A stretch of 64,000 nucleotides of DNA from Gaoshiqia sp050178015 (lineage in GTDB: Bacteria > Bacteroidota > Bacteroidia > Bacteroidales > Prolixibacteraceae): contig JBFXGM010000001.1 of NCBI GenBank assembly GCA_050178015.1, forward strand, positions 62,001 through 126,000. The letters are read 5' to 3'. Below are positions 53,261 through 61,569 of this stretch, in pieces. Positions within the stretch are counted from its first letter, which is position 1; each line of letters opens with the position of its first letter. The notes beneath the pieces were generated by a model that saw only the letters and a program-made list of their open reading frames with translations, did not search any database and had not been told where the DNA came from. The position numbers were made by a program, and so were the translations under genes.

Positions 53261-54448
53261 ATGGCATTCGAATCATATCAACTCAAACGGGCCGATTTCA
53301 TTTTCAAGAATGAAAACGACTGGGAAAAAATCCTCAGCCGGACCTTGAGCCGTCCGCCGCAGGAAATCATCAACGAACTGATGAGCTCGGAACTAAAGGG
53401 GCGCGGTGGCGCCGGGTTCCCAACCGGACTGAAATGGAAACTGACGGCTGAAGAACCCGCCTCCGAAAAATACGTCATCTGTAACGCCGACGAGGGCGAA
53501 CCGGGCACCTTCAAAGACCGCGAAATTCTTTCACTTGTGCCATATAAGGTGCTGTCTGCTATGGCTGTCTGCGGACATGTCATCGGCGCCAGCAAAGGTT
53601 ATATTTACCTGAGGGGCGAATACAAATACCTGGTTCCGGAACTGAACAAAGCCATCAAAGAATTTGAGTATTACTGTAAAGAAATAAACCACAACTTCAA
53701 CATCAGCATATTTTTGGGCAGCGGCGCCTACATTTGCGGCGAAGAAACGGCACTGTTCGATTCGATGGAAGGTAAACGCGGCGAACCGCGCAACAAACCC
53801 CCCTACCCAACTTCATCCGGGTACATGGGAAAGCCCACCGTAATCAACAATGTGGAAACCCTGGCCCATACCTTCACGATCTTTAAATACGGGGCCAAAA
53901 AGTTTTACGATTTAGGCGTGCAATATTCGCGCGGATCAAAGTTGTTCTCTGTATCGGGCGACACACCCAAACCCGGCATTTACGAATTGGAGCTGGGGAT
54001 GAGCCTGCAGGATTTTGTGGAAGAATTTGGTGATGGCGACACAAAAGCAGTCCAAGTGGGCGGAGCATCCGGCTTTTTGGTGCCACGCAAAAAATTCGCC
54101 GAAACGGCCATTGGCTACAAAGGAAAACTCACCGGCATCTCGCTGCCTACCGGAGGGTCGATGATGCTGTTCAACAGTTCGCGCTCCATGTACAACGTAC
54201 TGGATAATTATCTGGAATTTTTCAAGGAAGAAAGTTGCGGACAATGCACCCCTTGCCGGGTGGGATGCCAGCAATTGTACAGCGGGATCAAGGCCGTCAA
54301 GCGTGGCGAAAAACCAGCCCAATACCTCGACAAGCTGTTAAAGCTGACCGAAACCATGCAGCTAACCGCCAAGTGCGGACTGGGACAATCGGTAGCCAAT
54401 TCGTTTTCTTCCATTGTTGAGAACTTCCGCGAAGAAATGATTTACTAA
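53261..54448 (+). CDS. NuoF-like NADH- and FMN-binding subunit, short form
   Basis: 395 residues. The FMN/NADH site shows GRGGAGFPTG at 47-56, CNADEGEPGTFKDRE and GAYICGEETALFDSMEG. The [4Fe-4S] ligands are Cys326-x2-Cys329-x2-Cys332 (SCGQCTPC) and Cys372 (AKCGLGQ). It lacks both the N-terminal thioredoxin-like [2Fe-2S] domain and the C-terminal 2[4Fe-4S] ferredoxin domain seen in HydB of bifurcating HydABC enzymes (~600 residues). It oxidises or reduces NAD(H) for the hydrogenase. Its shortness argues for a simple NADH-coupled enzyme, an inference. Confidence 0.9.
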   Translation: MAFESYQLKRADFIFKNENDWEKILSRTLSRPPQEIINELMSSELKGRGGAGFPTGLKWKLTAEEPASEKYVICNADEGEPGTFKDREILSLVPYKVLSAMAVCGHVIGASKGYIYLRGEYKYLVPELNKAIKEFEYYCKEINHNFNISIFLGSGAYICGEETALFDSMEGKRGEPRNKPPYPTSSGYMGKPTVINNVETLAHTFTIFKYGAKKFYDLGVQYSRGSKLFSVSGDTPKPGIYELELGMSLQDFVEEFGDGDTKAVQVGGASGFLVPRKKFAETAIGYKGKLTGISLPTGGSMMLFNSSRSMYNVLDNYLEFFKEESCGQCTPCRVGCQQLYSGIKAVKRGEKPAQYLDKLLKLTETMQLTAKCGLGQSVANSFSSIVENFREEMIY

Positions 54449-54465
54449 CAAAAAGGAGAAAGACC

Positions 54466-56256
54466 ATGTCAGAAAAAATAAATATCACCATCAATGGGAT
54501 GCCGGTTGAAGTGGAACAAGGCAAAACCATCTTGGAAGCAGCAGACCAGTCGGGCGTGATCATCCCCACGCTTTGCTACCACAAAGACCTTTGCGTGGCC
54601 GGAAACTGCCGCGTTTGTGTGGTCGAAGTTGTAGGACAGAAACGCCTTTCGGCAGCCTGTGCCACGCCTTGCGAGGAAGGCATGGAAATACGCACCAACA
54701 GCCTGAATGTGCGCAATTCGCGAAAACACATCATTGAGCTGTTGCTCTCGGAACACAATGCCGACTGCACACGCTGCTACAAAAACGGGAATTGCGAGCT
54801 GCAAAACCTGGCCTCGGAATACAAAATTATGAGCCAGGATTTTATACCATTGGCGCCGCAGAAAAAATACACCATCGATATGTTTTCGCCGTCCATCATT
54901 AAGGACAACAGCAAATGTATCCGCTGCCAGCGCTGTGTTCGCACCTGCGCCGAGTTGCAGGGAGTGAATGCCCTAACCGTCGCCTTCAAGGGCGACGAAA
55001 TGAAGATTACCACCTTCTTCGAAAAAGCGATGAACGATGTGGTATGCACCAACTGCGGGCAATGCATCAACCACTGCCCCACCGGCGCGTTGGTAGAGCG
55101 TAATTATATCGAAGAAGTTTGGGAAGCCATTGCCAACCCGAATTTGCATGTGGTGGTACAAACCGCGCCGGCTGTACGCGTAGGGCTGGGCGAAGAGCTG
55201 GGCATGCAACCGGGTACGCGGGTTACCGGAAAAATGGTAGCCGCACTAAAACGGCTGGGATTTGACTCGGTCCTCGACACCGATTTCACCGCCGACCTGA
55301 CCATTATCGAGGAAGGCCACGAGCTGCTTTCGCGCTTGAAAAAAGCGTTGGTGGACAAGGACAAATCGGTGAAACTGCCCATGGCCACTTCCTGTTCGCC
55401 GGGATGGATCAAGTATATCGAACACATGTACCCCGAGTACCTAGAAAATCTGTCCACCTGCAAATCGCCGCAACAGATGTTCGGGGCACTGGTAAAAACC
55501 TATTACGCCAAGGCCCGCAACCTCTCGCCCGATAAAATCATTTCGGTATCCATTATGCCGTGTACCGCTAAAAAGTTTGAGGCGAACCGCCCGGAAATGC
55601 ACGACAGCGGCTACCGGGATGTGGATTACGTACTCACCACCCGCGAACTGGCTATCATGATCAAGCAGGCGGGGATTGATTTCTTCAAGCTGGAAGATGC
55701 CAAATTTGACCGGCTCATGGGCGAATCGTCGGGCGCCGGTGTAATCTTCGGGGCAACCGGGGGGGTGATGGAAGCCGCCCTGCGAACAGTTTATGCAGTT
55801 GTTACCGGGCGCGATGTACCCTTTGAGAACCTGGACATTACCCCGGTACGCGGAATGGAAGGAGTTCGCGAAGCCAGCATTAAGATTGAAAATCCGCAAC
55901 CGGAATGGGCTTTTCTGGATGGCGTTGAACTGAGGTGTGCCGTTGCCCACGGACTTGTAAATGCCAAAAAAGTAATGGACGACGTGGCGGCCGGAAAAAG
56001 CAACTTTCACTTCATCGAAATCATGGCCTGCCCCGGCGGGTGCCTTGGCGGCGGCGGGCAACCCATACCCACCAGCCCCGAAATACGTCAAAAAAGAGCC
56101 GAGGCCATTTATGCTGAGGATGCCGGAATGCCCATCCGCAAATCGCATGAAAACCCGGAAATCTTAAAAATTTATGAAGACTTCCTGATCAAACCACTCG
56201 GAGAAAAATCGCACCATTTGCTACACACCCACTATGTGGGGCGAAACCGGTTTTAA
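54466..56256 (+). CDS. hydA: [FeFe] hydrogenase catalytic subunit, NADH-dependent type (HndD/HydA-like)
   Basis: 596 residues. Order: N-terminal [2Fe-2S] domain (CYHKDLCVAGNCRVC); His-ligated [4Fe-4S] site His97-x3-Cys101-x2-Cys104-x5-Cys110; two [4Fe-4S] motifs (CIRCQRCVRTC, CTNCGQCINHC); H-cluster domain with L1 TSCSPGW (308-314), L2 MPCTAKK (364-370) and L3 MACPGGCLGGGGQP (Cys522, Cys526). L1 has Ser311 where the textbook motif has a second Cys. There is no C-terminal extra [2Fe-2S] domain, unlike Thermotoga HydA. It makes H2 from NADH-derived electrons in the cytoplasm. An unusually clear Shine-Dalgarno (AAGGAGA) precedes it. Maturases HydEFG are not in the window. Confidence 0.95.
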   Translation: MSEKINITINGMPVEVEQGKTILEAADQSGVIIPTLCYHKDLCVAGNCRVCVVEVVGQKRLSAACATPCEEGMEIRTNSLNVRNSRKHIIELLLSEHNADCTRCYKNGNCELQNLASEYKIMSQDFIPLAPQKKYTIDMFSPSIIKDNSKCIRCQRCVRTCAELQGVNALTVAFKGDEMKITTFFEKAMNDVVCTNCGQCINHCPTGALVERNYIEEVWEAIANPNLHVVVQTAPAVRVGLGEELGMQPGTRVTGKMVAALKRLGFDSVLDTDFTADLTIIEEGHELLSRLKKALVDKDKSVKLPMATSCSPGWIKYIEHMYPEYLENLSTCKSPQQMFGALVKTYYAKARNLSPDKIISVSIMPCTAKKFEANRPEMHDSGYRDVDYVLTTRELAIMIKQAGIDFFKLEDAKFDRLMGESSGAGVIFGATGGVMEAALRTVYAVVTGRDVPFENLDITPVRGMEGVREASIKIENPQPEWAFLDGVELRCAVAHGLVNAKKVMDDVAAGKSNFHFIEIMACPGGCLGGGGQPIPTSPEIRQKRAEAIYAEDAGMPIRKSHENPEILKIYEDFLIKPLGEKSHHLLHTHYVGRNRF

Positions 56257-56263
56257 AACTTCC

Positions 56264-56297
56264 GAAGAGCTGTCCATCCGGCAGCTCTTCTTATTTT
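56264..56297 (+). terminator. Rho-independent terminator of the hydrogenase operon
   Basis: GAAGAGCTG (56264-56272) pairs with CAGCTCTTC (56282-56290), followed by TTATTTT. It lies 8 bases after the hydA stop. Confidence 0.9.
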
Positions 56298-56421
56298 CAA
56301 CATGGCTAATCCAAGAGACTATTCTTCATCCAAGTCAGTTACTTTATCTGATTAAAAGACATTGCAACAGGTCTGCCCCATGACATCTCATGCAGAAATG
56401 TCTTTTTTTTAAAGTAATTTA

Positions 56422-56429
56422 TACTTTTG
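56422..56429 (+). promoter_or_regulatory. Probable -7 box of the ECF sigma gene
   Basis: TACTTTTG matches TAnnTTTG exactly. It lies 20 bases before the ATG at 56450, which supports that start and a short leader. Confidence 0.55.
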
Positions 56430-56449
56430 AGCTATCAATTCCTCTAAGT

Positions 56450-57010
56450 ATGCACAACAGCGATCTGGTAGTTTGGGAAAGTATCCGCAACGGGAAGGTC
56501 GATTCGCTTCGAATCCTTCACGACCGGTATTACTTTCAGCTATGCCATTTTGCGAATACCTATCTGCACAATTTGTCTGTGTCGGAGGAGTTGGTTTCCG
56601 ATTGTTTTCTGAAGCTGTGGACACAGCGGGAACGGATTTTCATTCAGAAATCGGTAAAAGCGTATTTGTATTTCATGGTGAAAAACCTGCTGGTTGATTA
56701 TTCGCGAAAGAAAAAGCAGGATCTGGTCCAAATCGCTGAAAAATTGCCCGACTTCCCGGACGAGGAAATGATGGACAAACAAGACTCTTATGCCAGCTTG
56801 TACCGCGCGGTAAAACGTTTGCCCGAACAGCGACGCAAAATCCTTGAGCTTGCTGCTTTCGACGGATTGAAGTACCACGAAATAGCCTCACAACTGAACA
56901 TCTCGGTCAATACCGTGAAAACCCAAATGGGCCGTGCTTACCAGTTTCTGAAAGAAGAACTTGGCACCCGTAATCTTCTTCTCTTTTTCCTTTTCAAAAG
57001 GTTTCGGTAA
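56450..57010 (+). CDS. ECF sigma factor of a PUL regulatory system
   Basis: 186 residues from the ATG at 56450 (MHNSDLVVWESIRNGKVDSLRILHDRYYFQLCHFANTYL), chosen over the frame extension to 56390 because the -7 box lies inside that extension. Sigma region 2 spans about 15-85 (ELVSDCFLKLWTQRERI), and region 4 about 120-170 (LPEQRRKILELAAFDGLKYHEIASQLNISVNTVKTQMGRAYQFLKEEL). It directs RNA polymerase to the PUL promoter when released by its anti-sigma factor, encoded next. Confidence 0.92.
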   Translation: MHNSDLVVWESIRNGKVDSLRILHDRYYFQLCHFANTYLHNLSVSEELVSDCFLKLWTQRERIFIQKSVKAYLYFMVKNLLVDYSRKKKQDLVQIAEKLPDFPDEEMMDKQDSYASLYRAVKRLPEQRRKILELAAFDGLKYHEIASQLNISVNTVKTQMGRAYQFLKEELGTRNLLLFFLFKRFR

Positions 57011-57086
57011 GAAAAATCAAAAAAAATCACCTCCTCTGTCACCCTCGCTTTTCGTTTTTTCCGTCTTTCAAGTAGAAACGAAACTC

Positions 57087-58082
57087 ATGGAGAATAACGA
57101 ACAAACCTTTTGGCAGTCTGCCGTATCTGATTTGCACCAGGCGCAGGGAGAAAACAGACAGTCGGATTTGACTGAAGAATCGCAGGCAGAATACGATCGG
57201 GTGTCCCGTGATGCTGCAAAAATCCGGGATGGTCTGAAGGAGGTAGGCTCTGCCTATCAGATAAACAGCAATGCTTCCTGGAAAAATATCCGGCGTCAGG
57301 TACGTGTGCAGCAAATGAGGGCGATGGGTTTTGTCGTTGCCAGATATGCAGCCGTTATTCTGATTGCCCTTTTGATTGGCAATTACCTGCATCCTTTCCG
57401 GACAAATAATCTGGATGTGCAGTATGCCGAGATTGAGGTTCCTTTTGGACAGACGAGCCGCATCACGCTTTTCGATGGCACCGAAGTTTGGCTGAATTCG
57501 GGAAGCCGGTTTAAATATCCTAACCAGTTTAATCAACATCAACGTGAGGTTTATCTCGAAGGTGAAGGCTTTTTTAAAGTCACCCCCAACAAGAAACTTC
57601 CGTTTACAGTGAAAACCGAACGGATGGAGGTGGAAGTGTTGGGCACTTCGTTTAATGTATCGGCTTACCACGATGAAGCCGGCCATTCGGTGGTTTTGGA
57701 AGAAGGCAAGGTGCAGATTAACGAACCTGATGGCAAAAAACTGTTGGAACTGGAACCGGGACAACGGGCCGAGCAAGGTTTGGCCGACGGAAAATTTGTT
57801 GTTGAACAGGTACGGGCCGCCGACTATACCAGCTGGAAAAACGGAACCATTGTTTTTCAAGCCGAAAGTTTGGGTGAAATCGCTAACAAATTGGAGCGCT
57901 GGTACAATGTAGAAATCCGCATCGAATCCGACGAGCTTGAGCGGTACCGGATTACCGGCACCATTCTTCGGAATAAGCCGATCCATCAAACCCTTCAGGC
58001 CTTCGAACTGCTGGCCCCGATCGAATCGGAATATATCCCGCAAACCAATACAAAAGACATCATAAACATCCGAAAAAAGTAA
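57087..58082 (+). CDS. FecR-family anti-sigma factor
   Basis: 331 residues from the ATG at 57087 (MENNEQTFWQSAVSDLHQ); the frame extends to 56961, but that part overlaps the sigma gene. A cytoplasmic sigma-binding part precedes one membrane helix (about 88-106, FVVARYAAVILIALLIGNYL). The periplasmic FecR domain follows (about 125-225: IEVPFGQTSRITLFDGTEVWLNSGSRFKYPNQFNQHQREVYLEGEGFFKV), then a DUF4974-type C-terminal domain (LGEIANKLERWYNVEIRIESDELERYRITG). It senses the STN domain of the downstream SusC and releases the sigma factor. Confidence 0.93.
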   Translation: MENNEQTFWQSAVSDLHQAQGENRQSDLTEESQAEYDRVSRDAAKIRDGLKEVGSAYQINSNASWKNIRRQVRVQQMRAMGFVVARYAAVILIALLIGNYLHPFRTNNLDVQYAEIEVPFGQTSRITLFDGTEVWLNSGSRFKYPNQFNQHQREVYLEGEGFFKVTPNKKLPFTVKTERMEVEVLGTSFNVSAYHDEAGHSVVLEEGKVQINEPDGKKLLELEPGQRAEQGLADGKFVVEQVRAADYTSWKNGTIVFQAESLGEIANKLERWYNVEIRIESDELERYRITGTILRNKPIHQTLQAFELLAPIESEYIPQTNTKDIINIRKK

Positions 58083-58179
58083 TGCCTATGTAGTAAAAAA
58101 AAGGCGATGAAATGCTGCGAACATTCCACCGCCTGTCCAATTAAAACACAAATGTTTCAATTTAAAAACAACCAAATTT

Positions 58180-61100
58180 ATGAAAAAACATCGAGAGTTT
58201 CACCGCGACCTCAGGTTGCGAAAAAAGATTATGCGCGTTATGAAGCTAACTACTCTATTTATCCTGACACTATTTATGAGTGTCCATGCTGCCAGCTATT
58301 CGCAGGCCACCAAGCTAAACCTCAGCCTGAACAACGAATCACTGGTCGAAGCGCTGAAGCAAATTGAAGACCAATCCGACTTCTATTTCTACTACAACAA
58401 CGACGATGTGCTGGGGATCAGCAACGTTTCGGTCGATGCCAAATCCAAAAACATCGACGAAGTATTGACCCAGTTACTTCAAAACACTGGCCTCGACTAC
58501 AAAATGATTGACCGCTATATCGTGATCAAGCGGAAGGAAGCGTCTGAGAACTCCGTATTTGTCAATCAGCAAAAACCGGTTAACGGAAAAGTGATCGACT
58601 CAGCGGGACTGCCGTTGCCTGGCGTAACGGTGGTGGTGAAAGGAACAACCACAGGAACTATTACAGATGAAGAAGGAAAATTTTCGTTACCTAATGTGGA
58701 TTCTTCTGATGTGTTGGTGTTTTCATTCGTAGGAATGAAAACACAAGAGATACCAGTTGACAATCAATCAATCTTTAATATAACATTGGCAGAAGAAGCC
58801 ATTGGAATTGATGAGGTAGTAGCTATTGGTTATGGAACACAAAAAAGAACGACCGTAACTGGATCGGTAGTATCTAGTGCGGGAGAAGAACTCTTGAAAA
58901 CACCAGAGCCAAATGTTGCGAATACACTCATTGGACGCCTTCCAGGTTTGATTACCAACAACCGCACCGGCGAACCTGGTTACGAAAATACGGAGATATT
59001 AATCCGTGGTAGAAGCACTCTGGGAGATAACAGCCCGTTGATTGTTGTGGATGGCGTTGCTGATCGGGCCGGTGGTTTTAGCCATATCGATGCCAACGAT
59101 ATCGAAAGTATTACCGTTCTAAAAGATGCTTCTGCTGCTATTTACGGTTCACGGGCAGCCAACGGTGTTATCTTGGTAACGACCAAACGTGGTCAAAGTG
59201 GTAAACCCGTAGTTCGTTTAAACTCAAGTTATGGACTGAGACAACCGACAGTTACCCCCGATATGTTGAATTCAGCCGACTATGCCGTTGCACTGAATGA
59301 AATCGAAACGGAGATCTACGGACGCAATCCGCTGTACACTGCGGAACAGGTTCAGAAGTTTCGTGACGGTTCAGACCCAACGAATTATCCTAACGTAAAT
59401 TGGATGGACGAAACGCTGCGGACAGTTTCTCCCCAAACCCAACATAACCTATCCATAAGTGGCGGGGCTGAAAAGGTAAAATATTTTATTTCTACCGGCT
59501 ACCAATACCAGGACAACTACTATAAAAACAGCGTGAGTAATTACAATCAGTACAATTTGAGATCGAACATCGATGTTCAGGCAACTGATTATTTGAAGTT
59601 GTTTGCGAATGTGTCTCTTCGGCAAGAGGATCGCAATTCTCCGCATTATGGTTCTGAGGCAATTTGGCGTTACCTGGTGAAGGGTGATCCTCGCGTTAAT
59701 ATTCGCTGGCCGGAAAATGGGCTGCCGGTATTGGCTCCGCAAGATGATTTCAACCCGGTAACCTGTGCTGATGGTACCATGGGATATCAAAAGAACAAAC
59801 AATCTTATGTCAACGTTGACCTGGGCTTTAAGCTGGATTTAGGCTTCATTACAGAAGGGCTTGCATTGGACGGAGGCCTCTATATTGACCGCTCAGATCA
59901 ATTTTACAAACACTTCCAAAAAGCGTTCTACTTGTACGGTTATGACAGTAATACCGATGAGTATTACGCCCGTCAATATGGCCCCAACAATGCTTCGCTG
60001 GATGAATATATGAATCAAAACCTGGGAGTCACATTAAACGGGAAACTTTCATACCAACGCACTTTCAACGAGGTTCATAACCTGTCGGCTTTTGTGGCCT
60101 ATGAACAATACGAGAGTCGCTATGACTACCTGTGGGGGAAACGCCAGGATTTTGTGTCGACAAATGTTGAAGAATTATTTGCAGGCGACAAAGAAACGGC
60201 TCAGAATGACGGTAGTGCCAGCGAAACAGGACGTATGAACTACTTTGGCCGTGTTGATTACAGCTACAAGGAAAAATATTTGGCGCAGTTTAACTGGCGG
60301 TACGACGGGTCTGAAAACTTTCCCAAAGATAATCGCTTTGGATTTTTCCCGGGAGCATCTATCGGGTGGCGGGTTTCGGAAGAAGATTTTTGGAAGGAGA
60401 ATCTCGGATTTGTCGATTATTTCAAGCTGAGAGCTTCCTGGGGTCAAATGGGTAACGATAAAATAAGTAAGTATCAATTTCTTACAACTTACACCTTTGG
60501 AAACAATGCTACTTTAGGAGGCGATTCTCCTTCATCGCAAACCGGTATTGTACAGGTTCGGAATGCGAATCCAAACGTAAAATGGGAAGTTTCAACCACA
60601 ACAAACATCGGTTTCGAAAGTAAATTCCTAAAATACTTTAGTTGGGATCTGGATTTGTTCAAAACCAAGCGGAAGGATATTTTGGCTAACGGCGCTTCCT
60701 ACATTCCAGATTATACAGGTCTTTCATTACCGTCCGAAAATATTGGCGAGTGCGAAACAAAAGGGCTCGAAACAGTTGTTGGCTATAAACAACGCCTGGG
60801 CAAATTTAATTTGATGGCCAGTGCTAATTTCTCGTATGCCAAGAGTGAAATTATTTATTTCGACGAACCAACGACTATGTTGGATTGGCAAAAGCAAACC
60901 GGAAAGTCGATTGGTGCAAACTGGTTGCTGTACGATGCAATTGATATTTTCAGAACTCAGGATGATTTAAACAATAACCCGCATTTGAGCAATGCAAAAG
61001 TTGGTGATCTGATGTTCCGCGATGTGAACAAGGATGGTTCAATTGATGGTAATGATAAAATCAGACCTGACAAAACAACAACTCCAGAGATTGTTTATGG

Positions 61101-61557
61101 TTTGAACCTAGGCGTGAACTATAAAAACTGGGGATTGAGTATGTTGTGGCAAGGTGCTACGAACGTGTGGCAGTATGTATTCTTCGAGTCCGGAAGTATT
61201 GGAAACTTTACGCAAGATTACTTCGATAACCGCTGGACTTCGGATAATATCAATGCGAAATATCCACGGATTTACGATCGTGAAGTGACCTCTTCGGCTC
61301 AGAAAAACTCCTTCTGGTTGAAAGATGCTACTTACGTGCGTTTGAAAAATATTGAACTGTCGTACACACTACCTGAGAGCCTGCTGCAGCGCTTGCCCTT
61401 TAAAGAGTTACGCGTTTACACAAGTGCTTACAACTTACTGACATTTACCGGCCTCAAGGATGTCGATCCGGAAACCACTGAAGGTGGTCAGGGCTTTGCA
61501 GCCTGGAGTACGCCGCAATCGAGAGTATTTAACTTTGGTTTGAACTTAACCTTTTAA
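58180..61557 (+). CDS. SusC-family TonB-dependent transducer with STN signalling domain
   Basis: 1125 residues. An extended signal region (about 1-42, hydrophobic TTLFILTLFMSVHA) is followed by the STN domain (about 43-112: KLNLSLNNESLVEALKQIEDQSDFYFYYNNDDV). Next is a CarboxypepD-like barrel (about 130-200, VNGKVIDSAGLPLPGVTVVVKGTTTGTITDEEGKFSLP), the TonB plug (about 210-340, with VAIGYGTQKRTTVTGSV and LKDASAAIYGSRAANGVILVTTKRG) and the outer-membrane barrel. The STN domain marks it as a transducer that contacts the FecR protein encoded upstream. Base composition drops near 58640, at the end of the STN/linker part. Confidence 0.95.
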   Translation: MKKHREFHRDLRLRKKIMRVMKLTTLFILTLFMSVHAASYSQATKLNLSLNNESLVEALKQIEDQSDFYFYYNNDDVLGISNVSVDAKSKNIDEVLTQLLQNTGLDYKMIDRYIVIKRKEASENSVFVNQQKPVNGKVIDSAGLPLPGVTVVVKGTTTGTITDEEGKFSLPNVDSSDVLVFSFVGMKTQEIPVDNQSIFNITLAEEAIGIDEVVAIGYGTQKRTTVTGSVVSSAGEELLKTPEPNVANTLIGRLPGLITNNRTGEPGYENTEILIRGRSTLGDNSPLIVVDGVADRAGGFSHIDANDIESITVLKDASAAIYGSRAANGVILVTTKRGQSGKPVVRLNSSYGLRQPTVTPDMLNSADYAVALNEIETEIYGRNPLYTAEQVQKFRDGSDPTNYPNVNWMDETLRTVSPQTQHNLSISGGAEKVKYFISTGYQYQDNYYKNSVSNYNQYNLRSNIDVQATDYLKLFANVSLRQEDRNSPHYGSEAIWRYLVKGDPRVNIRWPENGLPVLAPQDDFNPVTCADGTMGYQKNKQSYVNVDLGFKLDLGFITEGLALDGGLYIDRSDQFYKHFQKAFYLYGYDSNTDEYYARQYGPNNASLDEYMNQNLGVTLNGKLSYQRTFNEVHNLSAFVAYEQYESRYDYLWGKRQDFVSTNVEELFAGDKETAQNDGSASETGRMNYFGRVDYSYKEKYLAQFNWRYDGSENFPKDNRFGFFPGASIGWRVSEEDFWKENLGFVDYFKLRASWGQMGNDKISKYQFLTTYTFGNNATLGGDSPSSQTGIVQVRNANPNVKWEVSTTTNIGFESKFLKYFSWDLDLFKTKRKDILANGASYIPDYTGLSLPSENIGECETKGLETVVGYKQRLGKFNLMASANFSYAKSEIIYFDEPTTMLDWQKQTGKSIGANWLLYDAIDIFRTQDDLNNNPHLSNAKVGDLMFRDVNKDGSIDGNDKIRPDKTTTPEIVYGLNLGVNYKNWGLSMLWQGATNVWQYVFFESGSIGNFTQDYFDNRWTSDNINAKYPRIYDREVTSSAQKNSFWLKDATYVRLKNIELSYTLPESLLQRLPFKELRVYTSAYNLLTFTGLKDVDPETTEGGQGFAAWSTPQSRVFNFGLNLTF

Positions 61558-61569
61558 TCTAGCATTGAA

